From NCBI GenBank assembly GCA_041946865.1, contig JBHGBF010000002.1:1-60824 (forward strand): a DNA stretch of 60,824 nucleotides, read 5' to 3'. Below, piece after piece: positions 26,810-36,013 of the stretch (the first letter of the stretch is position 1; each line of letters starts with the position of its first letter). The notes beneath the pieces were generated by a model, which ran no database searches, was not told the DNA's origin, and saw only the letters and a list, made by a program, of their open reading frames with translations. The position numbers and the translations under genes are program-made. The stretch is from RPQK01 sp041946865 (GTDB taxonomy: Bacteria; Acidobacteriota; UBA6911; RPQK01).

Positions 26810-28796
26810 ACGCAGACGGACTTTTTCCTATGTGGTGCAGTGGTTCCTGATCCTCACGATCGCGGCAGCCGGCGCGCGCATCTTGTTCCGCCCGGTTCCG
26901 CAACCGGATCGAACCCCGGAGAACTGGCGCTCCTGGGATGGCTTCTACGCTCTCTCCTACGGCTCGATCATGCATGGGGCAACTGGGGCCGAAGTCTCAC
27001 CGGAGCTTTTAGGAGAGCACTTCAAGGCGCTGCGCGAGGCGGGATTCAACACAATTACTCCTGATGACCTCACTCGCTACGCCGAAGGGCGGCATGCTCT
27101 TCCCGAAAACGCGCTTCTCCTCATGTTTGAAGGAGGGCGCAAAGACTCAATTCTGAATGTCACGCCTCTGCTCCGTCACTCAGGGTTCGTGGCCGTCGCC
27201 TGTATAAACACGGGCGCCTGCGAGTCGCGCGATCGGTTCTACCTGACACGCGCGGAGTTAAGGGATGTCGCCCGCCAGCCCCACTGGTCGTTGGGCAGCA
27301 TGGGCCACCAGGCGGTGAGCCACTTGAGCCATGATCCGAAGGCTCAAAAGGATCCCCATTTTCTGACCAGCCGGAAGTACGAAAACGGCGCTTTTGAAGA
27401 CGACACCGCCTTTGTGGTCCGGATCATGCAGGACTACTCGACCTCCGCCAATTTTCTGAGCAGTCTGATCGGGCGCAGTCCGGTGCTCTTCCTTTATCCT
27501 TTTACCGACAGGGGACTCGGGCCCAAAGCAGACCCCCTGGCCGCAAGAGTCAACCGAATGGCGGTAGAGCTACTTTATCGGGTCGCTTTCGTCGACGGCC
27601 ACGAGCCGTTCAACGGCCCTACGCGCGACCGCTACGCTTTGACCCGTCTGCGGGTCGACGGCCGGATGACGGCACGTGCGTTGCTCGACCGCCTTTCCCG
27701 CTCCAAGCCGCGCCCGCGTGCGCCCGATTCATCGGTCACCTCGACCGATTGGAACTTCGCGCCTAAAGCGCGTGAATCAGAGGTCTGGCAGGGGGTTGTT
27801 GATTGGCCGCCGAAACTTGAGCTCCAGGACGGCATGACGGCCTGGATCAAAGGCTCTGAGGACTGGACGGACAGCCAGATCAGCACACTGGTCCAGTTGA
27901 CTCCCGACGCGATTGCTGGTGTCTATGCCCGCTATGTGGATCCTGAGCAATGTCTTTACCTGTCGGTGACCACCAGGGGAATCCGCCTCCAGGAACGAAG
28001 CAAGGGAGGCAGTCACGTCACCCTGCTCGACTACAAGTCGAAGCTCGAGCCGGGCCGCAGCTACCGGCTCCGGCTGAGGCTCAAGCGAAATCGGGCATTC
28101 GTCTTCCTCAATGGCGACCAGGCTGGGCAGCCGGCGCCTCTCACGGCAGTCGACAGTCGCGGCAAATGCGGCATCGGCAGCAAGTCAGGAACGACTGTTT
28201 TCTCGGGAGTAACCGGCGGCCCCCTTCCCCGGGTGTTCATTGTAGGCAATCAGTACCGGGCCCTGCCGGAGTCGCTGCGACAATCAGCGCTTGCCTTTCT
28301 GTCCGATTTGCCCGTCACCGAGAATCAGTCGTCCGCCTCAGGAGGATCGGTTTGCGTCGACGCTCAGCAGATTGATGAGATGATAGCGGCCGCGGCGGAA
28401 GGTGTGGAGCCGATCCCTTTGGTCAACACCGTGCGTCATACTGATTCCGCGAGTCCTCAGCCCTGTACCAGAATCAGCGACCTTGCCACGCTTAAGCCGC
28501 TCGTCCGGCGCCTGGGCCTGCGCGGCATCGGGGAGCACAAGCCCCGGGACCTGACGGAGCAGCGACTCGCGCCGGTGCGCGTACTGCAAGCAAGTCAGGT
28601 TCGCGACTGGATGAGCTCCAGCAAAGACACAAGGCAAGAAATCATCCTCGTAGAGGGTTCCGAATCTGACGTTCTGCGGGCGATCCAGCTGCTTCTCCAT
28701 TACGTCCCCCCACAACGCCTCGTGGCCGGCTCGGTTCACGCAGGCGAGCTTCCTCCCGGCGTCGGGATTGCTGTCCATTCGAGGAGTCCGGAATAG
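26802..28796 (+). CDS. Membrane-anchored deacetylase-like protein of the exopolysaccharide locus
   Basis: The 664-residue protein has a signal anchor (YVVQWFLILTIAAAGARILF) then a NodB-like domain with the PgaB-type start SYGSIMHGA, EHFKALREAGFNTITPDDL and LFLYPFTDRG near residue 229. The catalytic FDDG motif is altered to FEGG near residue 107, so the catalytic Asp and one metal ligand look lost. GHQAVSH retains possible His ligands. Residues about 330-470 resemble a laminin-G/concanavalin-like carbohydrate-binding domain (WIKGSEDWTD, YLSVTTRGIRLQE). The rest is unrecognised. GTG 26802 is chosen, overlapping the synthase stop; an ATG at 26739 is possible. It may bind or guide the glycan rather than deacetylate it. 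Confidence 0.65.
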   Translation: MGKRRRTFSYVVQWFLILTIAAAGARILFRPVPQPDRTPENWRSWDGFYALSYGSIMHGATGAEVSPELLGEHFKALREAGFNTITPDDLTRYAEGRHALPENALLLMFEGGRKDSILNVTPLLRHSGFVAVACINTGACESRDRFYLTRAELRDVARQPHWSLGSMGHQAVSHLSHDPKAQKDPHFLTSRKYENGAFEDDTAFVVRIMQDYSTSANFLSSLIGRSPVLFLYPFTDRGLGPKADPLAARVNRMAVELLYRVAFVDGHEPFNGPTRDRYALTRLRVDGRMTARALLDRLSRSKPRPRAPDSSVTSTDWNFAPKARESEVWQGVVDWPPKLELQDGMTAWIKGSEDWTDSQISTLVQLTPDAIAGVYARYVDPEQCLYLSVTTRGIRLQERSKGGSHVTLLDYKSKLEPGRSYRLRLRLKRNRAFVFLNGDQAGQPAPLTAVDSRGKCGIGSKSGTTVFSGVTGGPLPRVFIVGNQYRALPESLRQSALAFLSDLPVTENQSSASGGSVCVDAQQIDEMIAAAAEGVEPIPLVNTVRHTDSASPQPCTRISDLATLKPLVRRLGLRGIGEHKPRDLTEQRLAPVRVLQASQVRDWMSSSKDTRQEIILVEGSESDVLRAIQLLLHYVPPQRLVAGSVHAGELPPGVGIAVHSRSPE

Positions 28797-28798
28797 TC

Positions 28799-31700
28799 AT
28801 GAACATGAGAGTCAAAGTAGCGCTCGCGCCGATAGCAGTCGTGTGCCTTTCAGGATTCGGCCTATCTCAGTTATGCGCCCCGGTAAAAGGAGCGACGCCG
28901 AAGCAGGCCGTCGCTATCAAGTCCCAGATCGTGAAATCCGGCCCGTCGGTCGTCAGCCTGATTCACGCCTCCAGGCAAAGCATCGCCAAGGGAGACCTGG
29001 ACACGGCGCTCCAGCGCGCGACCGAAGCCATCGCCGCTGATCCGGTTTATGCGGACGCCTGGAAACAACACGGCAGAGTGCTGATGCTGCGAGGTGACTT
29101 GCGCGGCGCGCTCGAGTCACTCGAAAAGGCGCTCCAGCTGAACAAGGACATCGTCGAGGTTCCTCAATGGATTACCCAGGTCCTTTTCGATTCGCAGCAA
29201 TATAGCGCGATGTTGCGCTACCTGGAATCGCTCTCGCCCGAAGTCGCCGCGGCGCATGATTCGGCTTTCATCGCGTCAGTGCTGGCGCGGCTGACACAGA
29301 CCAACCAGTCAGGGCTGGCGAAGCCGGTGGCATCCTTGTGGCAGCAAGTGGCCGTCTCCGATGAAGGGCGACGGGTGGCCCAGGCCATCGGCCAGATATT
29401 CGCCGCGCAAACTGCCGATGCGGCCAGGACATTGCAGGCTGTGCCGCGATCTGCGGCGGACAGGCAACTTGTCTCGCTCGCCTGGACTCTACTTGGCTCG
29501 CAACAGCTCTCGTCCGGCCAGGCAGACTCGGCCGTGGCTTCGCTCCAAGCCGCTCTCGAGTTCCAGCCGGACAACCGGATCGCCCAGCGAGAGCTGGGAT
29601 GGGCCTACCGGTCGTCAAGCCGACCCGCTGAAGCAGCAGAGGCGTGGATAAGAATCGTCCGGCAGACGTTCAAGCCCGCCGCCCTTTGGGCGGAGATCGC
29701 CCAGGCGTACATCGAGGCGAACCGTCCGGACAAGGCCGCAGCTGCCGTACAAGAAGTCCTGACGCTTGTCCCGCTCGACGAGCGAGGACGAGCCCTCAAG
29801 CTGATGCTCCTCTTGGAACAGGATCCGAGGGGAGCTGCTGACTATGAGAAGCGACTGGCTCAGCAAGCCGGCGGCGACTATGTCACAGCCCTGGGCCGGG
29901 GGATGGCCGCCCGAAAAGCGGGGCGTTTCGACCAAGCCACGGCCCATTTCGAAAAGGCGCTCGCGTTGCGTCCCAAGAACGCACGAATCCAGGCGCTGCT
30001 GTTGGAGGTTTGCTTGTCGTGGGCAGCTCAGGTCAAGCCGGCCGAAGCCGTGAAGCCGCTTGAGAAGCTGCTGCGTCTTGACCCGAAGCGGACGTCGGCC
30101 TGGCGCGATTTGGGATGGGGCCGGTGGGCCCTGGGTCAACACGACGAGGCCATGGAGGCCTGGGAGAAGGCTCTACAGGCGGGTGTCAAAGATTCAGGCC
30201 AGCTGGCGACTCAGATTGCCGCAAGTCTGATCGAATCCGGGGAGGCCGAACGGGGACTCGGAGTCTTCTCTCGCTGGAATCCCGATGGATCGATGGCCGC
30301 AGCCGGACAGAGTCTCTTTGACACGGATCGGCACCGCACGGCCGAAGTCTTCTTGACCGAGGCCTGGAACAGAGGAGAGAGGACCGCGTCGACGGGCTTA
30401 CGGTTGGCCTCGCTCGTGTCCCGGCGTTCGGAATGCTTGGCGGTCATGGATTATCTCAAACCGGCTCTGGATTCGGGATTGGGTAAGCTCAGCAGCCAGC
30501 AGCTGGAAATGGTTTTCGACACGGCCGGCCGCTGCGAACGCGCTTCCCAGGCAACGGAGCTTCTTGACGCGCTCGACCAGCGGATCGGCGAGGTCCGGGA
30601 TCCGGCCTATCGAAAGCGCCTGGCTTCGCTGTTTGAATCGGCTGCAAACAAGAAGGCCGGCCTTCGCGATTCCGAAGCTGCGTTCCAGCTCTATTCAAAG
30701 GCGCTCAGCCTTGACCCGGATCGGACGATCTGGTTTCGGGCGCTCGATCTGGGAGAGCGTCTGGGCAAGGTCCACGAGACAGCCAGGCTGCTCCAGGACC
30801 TCGAGCGGCAGGCAACCTCTCCCGCAGTGCTCGAGGGTATTCGCGCAAGGGAGCAGGCCAGGCAGGGACAGCTGGAGATTGCGGTCGGGCATTATCAGCA
30901 GAGCCTGCAGGCCGAGCCGGCACAGCCGGAGATCCGGTTGGAGCTGTTCCGGCATCTGATGACGCTCGAGCGTTTTGAGGACGCCCGGATCCAGGAAAAG
31001 TGGTTCTCAGACAGATGGCAGGAGGGTGACCGTTCGGTTCGCAGTCATCTGGCGGAAGTGCTCTCGGCCCTCGGTGAAACGGAACGGGCCATGGAGATCT
31101 GGCGGGAACTGTATCTGGTCAGTCCAGACGTCCCTTACTACACGCTCGAGTACGCGCGTTCAGCCGTCAACCTCTGTCGCTGCGACGAGGCTTTCACCGC
31201 CCTCGAGCAACTGGCCGCCCGCTCGCGCGACGCTCGGGTTTTCGAGCTGATGGGCGAAATAGAGGCAGCCCGGGACCGTCCCGAGCAGGTGATGACCTGG
31301 ACCGAACGCGGGCTCGAGATCAAACAGACACCGACCCTGCTGCGGCTGCGCGCCGAGGCGGCCGAGCAGCTTCGTAATTACCAGGCAGCGGAACAAGCGG
31401 CACAGGCCCTGGTAGCGCTCGACGCCGGCAATGCGGCGGCGGCCGGCATCCTGCTGCGCACGTACCTGGCCCAGAATCGATTCGACCGGGTGGAGATCGC
31501 AGGCCAGGAGCTCCTGCAGCGGAACCCGATTTTTCTGCCGGCCTTGAACCAGCTCAAAGAGACGGCAGCAAAGACCGGAAACGGGCGGCGCCGCCTGGAG
31601 ATCGCGCGCCTCGTGGCCAGTCAGAGGAGCTGGGACGCCGATGCGTGGCGGCGCTACGCCCTTGTCGCTGCCGAAGAGGGAGAGTTCGGGGAAGCGCTCT

Positions 31701-33568
31701 CCACCTCGGCTCCTCTTGCCGGGATGAAGACCGAACAGGCCATTCCCGTTCTGCTCTACTCCCGGGTGAGCGCCTGCGCCGATAACGGCCAGAACACCGT
31801 CGAACAGGTAATTTCCCACTGGACTCGCCTGCACGGCGCGGGCTATCGGTTTATTTCGCCGGCTGAGATCGACCCTCGCCAGGGCGGTTTGAGAGTCATG
31901 GTCGTCCTGATCAATCCGGATCCCGCAGCTCTCGATCCTCTTGACACGCTCCTGCGCCAGATCGGGGGCAAGGCCGTTCTCGCCATCGACCCCCGGAGCC
32001 TGAGAGCGCCGGTGCCCGGGATGCCGTCGACCGAGCAGCTCCAGAAGCTGCAAACAGGTGGCTTCTGGATCCTGGCATCTAGCGCGTCCCAAGGACGGCA
32101 ACGCGGGACGATCGACGCCACAGGAACCACCGGCAACCTTCTTACCCACTTCCTGTGGAAGGGCGGGCAGGTGGAGAGCTCGAGATCCTTCGAAGAGAGA
32201 ATCAGCCGGACCATGGCCGCAGCTTCTGATTTACTTCCCAAGAACCAGCCGCGACTCCTCGTTTATCCGGGTGGGGATTACGGCCAGTTTTCGCTCGACA
32301 CCAATCAGGAGGCGGTCGCCCTGTTAAGGTCGGCCGTCGAAACAGAGTTTGACCAGGCGATTGCGTTCGATGAGACGGGATTCGTTACGGTCGGATTTGA
32401 CCCGCTTCGGCTCCCGGGAAAACTCGTACCGCGAAGATGGAGCGACACCGACCTGATGACCCATCTCGAGCAGGCAAACCCGCTGGCTCTGGCGCGGCTG
32501 GACTATGCGAAGACCCTCTCCTGGACGAGCCAGCATGAGCGGGCCACCGCCTGGTTCAAGCGCGCCGGGGAGTCAGGCGCCGATCCGGCGGAGGTCAGTT
32601 TTCATTGGGGCGCGAGCGCCTATCAGGAAGGAGACGTTCCAACCGCCTTGTCGAAGCTGCGCGCCGCCCGCAATCTGGAACCTGATTCCATCCGCAACGG
32701 GGCGGCTCTCCGCCGGGCCGAGGACCGGAAAGACGCGGCTTTGGCAATCAACGCCAGCATTTGGGAAGACAGCGATGACCATAGGGCGATCAGGTACGGC
32801 GCCGAACTGGGGACCTATATCGGAGATCACGTGCGCCTCTCGGCGTTCGCCGACCGCAACCGGTACGAACGCGACGGCTATGGCGGCGAAAGAGGATCTC
32901 GATTTGGAGGAGGTTTTCTCTGGCACTTCGCGCCCGAATGGCGCCTCAACGGGCAAGCCTGGTCTCTGAACACGGATCATCCCGAGAACCAAATCGGCTG
33001 GGCGCTTGATCTTCACATGCCCGCCGTGCCGCTGGGCGGATCCCTCGAATTCCATGCGGGCCGTGACGACATCAGCACCGTGGAAGCCGTGCGCCGGAGA
33101 ATCTGGGCGTCAGAGTACTCGCTCGAAAGCTATTCCCGCATTGCCAATTTCTGGGAACTGTCAATCGAGCCGTCCTTTACCGACCGAAGTGACGGCAACC
33201 GCACCTATATGGTGCAGGGACACTTTGCCCGGCGACTGCACGAATGGCCTTTCTTTGCTCTGGGCTATTCCTTCCGCTTTGCCGATAGCGACCGTGACCC
33301 GATCGAGTACTGGGCGCCCCTGCAACTGCGCCAACATCAGCTGTACATGGCGGCGCGAGGCGAGTACGGGCGGCTTCGCTACGGGCTCAGCGTCCAGGCA
33401 GGATACGCAGCCCAGCGCGAGACGAATTGGCGCTTCCGCTGGGGTGGGCGTCCGATGCTCGGGCTACGCCTCACGTCTCATACGGAGCTGAGAGCGGAAT
33501 ACATCCGCCTGGACACCGCTATCTACCAGAGCAACGTCTGGCTGTTCGGGCTGGTGCAAAGATTTTAG
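28799..33568 (+). CDS. TPR / deacetylase-like / beta-barrel fusion (polysaccharide export porin)
   Basis: This 1589-residue protein starts with a signal peptide (VALAPIAVVCLSGFGLSQL). Residues about 45-1000 are tetratricopeptide-like repeats (for example GDLDTALQRATEAIAADPVY). Residues about 1015-1235 look like a polysaccharide-deacetylase fold: GYRFISPAEIDP, LLVYPGGDYGQFS near 1153 and an AIAFDETGFV strand. Residues about 1311-1589 are amphipathic strands ending in phenylalanine (LFGLVQRF), the mark of an outer-membrane barrel. The layout matches PgaA/BcsC-like exporters but with a PgaB-like domain inserted. It starts two bases after the preceding stop and would carry the polymer across the outer membrane. 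Confidence 0.8.
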   Translation: MNMRVKVALAPIAVVCLSGFGLSQLCAPVKGATPKQAVAIKSQIVKSGPSVVSLIHASRQSIAKGDLDTALQRATEAIAADPVYADAWKQHGRVLMLRGDLRGALESLEKALQLNKDIVEVPQWITQVLFDSQQYSAMLRYLESLSPEVAAAHDSAFIASVLARLTQTNQSGLAKPVASLWQQVAVSDEGRRVAQAIGQIFAAQTADAARTLQAVPRSAADRQLVSLAWTLLGSQQLSSGQADSAVASLQAALEFQPDNRIAQRELGWAYRSSSRPAEAAEAWIRIVRQTFKPAALWAEIAQAYIEANRPDKAAAAVQEVLTLVPLDERGRALKLMLLLEQDPRGAADYEKRLAQQAGGDYVTALGRGMAARKAGRFDQATAHFEKALALRPKNARIQALLLEVCLSWAAQVKPAEAVKPLEKLLRLDPKRTSAWRDLGWGRWALGQHDEAMEAWEKALQAGVKDSGQLATQIAASLIESGEAERGLGVFSRWNPDGSMAAAGQSLFDTDRHRTAEVFLTEAWNRGERTASTGLRLASLVSRRSECLAVMDYLKPALDSGLGKLSSQQLEMVFDTAGRCERASQATELLDALDQRIGEVRDPAYRKRLASLFESAANKKAGLRDSEAAFQLYSKALSLDPDRTIWFRALDLGERLGKVHETARLLQDLERQATSPAVLEGIRAREQARQGQLEIAVGHYQQSLQAEPAQPEIRLELFRHLMTLERFEDARIQEKWFSDRWQEGDRSVRSHLAEVLSALGETERAMEIWRELYLVSPDVPYYTLEYARSAVNLCRCDEAFTALEQLAARSRDARVFELMGEIEAARDRPEQVMTWTERGLEIKQTPTLLRLRAEAAEQLRNYQAAEQAAQALVALDAGNAAAAGILLRTYLAQNRFDRVEIAGQELLQRNPIFLPALNQLKETAAKTGNGRRRLEIARLVASQRSWDADAWRRYALVAAEEGEFGEALSTSAPLAGMKTEQAIPVLLYSRVSACADNGQNTVEQVISHWTRLHGAGYRFISPAEIDPRQGGLRVMVVLINPDPAALDPLDTLLRQIGGKAVLAIDPRSLRAPVPGMPSTEQLQKLQTGGFWILASSASQGRQRGTIDATGTTGNLLTHFLWKGGQVESSRSFEERISRTMAAASDLLPKNQPRLLVYPGGDYGQFSLDTNQEAVALLRSAVETEFDQAIAFDETGFVTVGFDPLRLPGKLVPRRWSDTDLMTHLEQANPLALARLDYAKTLSWTSQHERATAWFKRAGESGADPAEVSFHWGASAYQEGDVPTALSKLRAARNLEPDSIRNGAALRRAEDRKDAALAINASIWEDSDDHRAIRYGAELGTYIGDHVRLSAFADRNRYERDGYGGERGSRFGGGFLWHFAPEWRLNGQAWSLNTDHPENQIGWALDLHMPAVPLGGSLEFHAGRDDISTVEAVRRRIWASEYSLESYSRIANFWELSIEPSFTDRSDGNRTYMVQGHFARRLHEWPFFALGYSFRFADSDRDPIEYWAPLQLRQHQLYMAARGEYGRLRYGLSVQAGYAAQRETNWRFRWGGRPMLGLRLTSHTELRAEYIRLDTAIYQSNVWLFGLVQRF

Positions 33569-33600
33569 TTCAGTATTTCCCGTGAAGGCCCCCGAGCCTC

Positions 33601-35676
33601 TCAGTCCTCCGCTTTTTCCCTCCACGAATCCCAGAACAGGCCGGCGGCGAGGGCCAGGAAAACGGTCAGGCCCACCCAGTTGCCCCAATACTCGAGCCGC
33701 TGGCCTATACCCGAGATCCGGGTCAGGTCGGGAATCACAGTGGTTTGCCAGGAATCCTCGACGAACCGCAAAAGCGCCGCGAGCACACCGACCAGCGCGC
33801 CGCCCGCGATGAATCCCGAAGCGATCAGTGTTCCCTTCTCCTGCCGCGCTTTCCCCCGCGCCTTATCCCTGGAGAACCGCTGCAACATCCAAGAGACGGC
33901 TGCGCCGAGAACTAGAGGCGAATTCAATTCCATCGGAAGGTACATTCCCAGCCCAAAGGCCAGTCCCGATACACCACAGAACTCGGCTGAAACGGCGAAC
34001 ACCACTCCGACGGCATAAAGGAACCAGGGAGCGCCGCTCGTCCCCATGACCCCACGGAGCACGGCTGCCATGGCATTCGGCTGAGGCGCCGGAAGCGGAT
34101 GCGGATGGGCCGGTCCGGGAGCAAATCCGTAGACTTGCGCCATTAACAGGATGACCGCCGTGGTGGCCGCGGAAGCCACCACCGCCCCAATCAGATTGGA
34201 GATCTCGATCTTGCGCGGCGTGGCGCCCAGCCAGTACGCAATCTTGTACTGGGTGACGAGCGACCCGGCCATGGAAAGTGCCGTGCAGACCACCCCGCCG
34301 ATCAGCAGCGTCTGCAACATGCCTTTCTCCCCGCTCAATCCGAGGGAGGACATCACGACGGCGGTGACGATGAGAGTCGTGAGCGTCATACCCGAGATCG
34401 GGGTGATGGAAATCATCGCAATTGCCCATGCAGATACGGAGGCGAAAAGGAAGGCGACCACGAGCGTCATCAGGGCGGCAATAAGCGCGATATACGTCGC
34501 TGACGCTTCGCCGGCCAGGACCGAGAAACGGAAATAAAGCAGGATCGCGAGACCGGCGGCCACAATCCCGGCCAGAATGCCGGCCATGGGAAGAGAGCGT
34601 TCGGTCCTCCTCTCTTCCGCCACCGCGCTCTTGCCTCCCGCCAGCCGCATCAGTTCTTTGATCGCCTGGCCGATCGCTTGAACGATCACGGGGGACATCT
34701 TCAGGATGGAAATGACACCTGCCGCAAAGATGGTTCCAATGCCGATGTGCCTTACGTACTGCACAAAAATCTCTCGGGCCGACATGTTTGCAATCGGCCC
34801 GGCGCCCGCCGTGATCTCGCCCGGGATAAGAGATCCGAGATGCGCGAAAAGCGGAACCAGCACGAAAAAGGACACGATCGAGCCGCCCATGATGATCGCT
34901 GCATAGCGGATCCCCATGATGTATCCAAGACCCAGGACCGCAGCGCTGGTGTTCATGGTGAAAACCGCTTTCGCCCGGTCCGTCAGCGGGGCTAGCGCGC
35001 CAATCGTGGCAGTAGAGAAGTTTTCGGCCCAGGCCCGCATGGAAGGCCCAAGGAAATCAAAAATGGCCGCGACGACGCCCGCGTACGAGAGCACAACCGC
35101 GCTCTTGCCGCCTCGCTTGCCGGCAACCAGGATTTCCGTCGTCGCGCGCGCCTCCGGATACGGCAGCTTTCCGTGAAGATCGCGTACAAAGTAGCGCCGG
35201 AAGGGCGCCAGGAAGAAAACGCCCAGAATCGCCCCGAGCAGCGGGACCAGGAAGATCTGAAAGAAGGACGACCTTCCCTCGAGACCCAGAATGTAGATCG
35301 CCGGCATGGTGAACACCGAGCCACCCGCGACGATCCCGGCAGTGGCGCCAACGGCCAGGATGTTGACATTTTCGAGCAGGGTCGAGGAACGGGACTTGAG
35401 GAACTTGACCGCAAAGACCGAGAACCCTACGGCCAGGATAGAGATGGGAATCGCCGACTCAATTCCCTGCCCCAGCTTGAGGGCGATGTAGGTAGCGGCG
35501 GCGGAGAAAATGACTGACCACGTCACACCCTGAAGGATGGAGCGGGCGGTCACTTCCGCAATGGAGGCAGCGGGCGCCACTACGGGCCGGTATTCCTCGC
35601 CCGGCGTCAGTTCGCGAAAAGCATTCTCTGGAAGTCGCACCTCGGTCGGATCGATCCTCTCGTCGTCAGAAGTCAT
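33601..35676 (-). CDS. OPT-family oligopeptide/metal-chelate transporter
   Basis: The 691-residue polytopic protein has about 15 hydrophobic segments and OPT-family motifs: SVIFSAAATYIALKLGQGIE, YPEARATTEILVAGKRGG and SLVTQYKIAYWLGATPRKIE. Members import oligopeptides or metal-nicotianamine/siderophore-like chelates using the proton gradient. ATG 35676 is chosen; the in-frame codons upstream are encoded by the simple repeat at 35771. GAGGAGG lies about 14 bases upstream, rather far, so a GTG 12 bases upstream cannot be excluded. Its stop faces the exopolysaccharide exporter across 32 bases. Confidence 0.88.
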   Translation of the reverse strand: MTSDDERIDPTEVRLPENAFRELTPGEEYRPVVAPAASIAEVTARSILQGVTWSVIFSAAATYIALKLGQGIESAIPISILAVGFSVFAVKFLKSRSSTLLENVNILAVGATAGIVAGGSVFTMPAIYILGLEGRSSFFQIFLVPLLGAILGVFFLAPFRRYFVRDLHGKLPYPEARATTEILVAGKRGGKSAVVLSYAGVVAAIFDFLGPSMRAWAENFSTATIGALAPLTDRAKAVFTMNTSAAVLGLGYIMGIRYAAIIMGGSIVSFFVLVPLFAHLGSLIPGEITAGAGPIANMSAREIFVQYVRHIGIGTIFAAGVISILKMSPVIVQAIGQAIKELMRLAGGKSAVAEERRTERSLPMAGILAGIVAAGLAILLYFRFSVLAGEASATYIALIAALMTLVVAFLFASVSAWAIAMISITPISGMTLTTLIVTAVVMSSLGLSGEKGMLQTLLIGGVVCTALSMAGSLVTQYKIAYWLGATPRKIEISNLIGAVVASAATTAVILLMAQVYGFAPGPAHPHPLPAPQPNAMAAVLRGVMGTSGAPWFLYAVGVVFAVSAEFCGVSGLAFGLGMYLPMELNSPLVLGAAVSWMLQRFSRDKARGKARQEKGTLIASGFIAGGALVGVLAALLRFVEDSWQTTVIPDLTRISGIGQRLEYWGNWVGLTVFLALAAGLFWDSWREKAED

Positions 35677-35770
35677 AAGCTCGTCCACAACCTCCTCAGC
35701 TCGGTTCGAGCCGCAATATAACCACAGCGTTCGGACGTGCCGCAAGCACAGCGAACAAAGGGGCGAAGGG

Positions 35771-35794
35771 AAGGATGAAGGATGAAGGATGAAG
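35771..35794. repeat. AAGGATG simple repeat
   Basis: Three tandem aaggatg-type heptamers (aaggatgaaggatgaagg and one more unit) sit upstream of the OPT gene; a shorter run occurs at 23758-23776. These are dispersed intergenic simple repeats, not coding. Confidence 0.65.
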
Positions 35795-35811
35795 GCAAAG
35801 CCCACAGAGCC

Positions 35812-35922
35812 GCAAGCGCAGCGCTTTCCAGCAAAGCGCGTCGGGCGCGAACCGGTTCCACTCCTTTGAGTGGTGGAACCGGTTCGAACCCGGCGCGCTC
35901 CGCTGAAAAGCGCTGCGCTTGC
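35812..35922. repeat. Long imperfect hairpin (MITE- or REP-like)
   Basis: Two 50-base arms (35812-35861 and 35873-35922) are reverse complements at 44 of 50 positions, with an 11-base loop that itself contains CCACTC/GAGTGG. It fills much of the 337-base gap between the divergent OPT and decarboxylase genes. The rest of that gap holds the simple repeat at 35771 and the OPT leader. It looks like a non-autonomous palindromic repeat. Confidence 0.8.
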
Positions 35923-36013
35923 AGCTCTGTTCCTCCTTCCGCTCCCGCGACAAAGCCCGTGTAAGTATCAAAAGGCTGGAATTCCGCGGACCCGCTGGCT
36001 AAAGTTTACCGGC

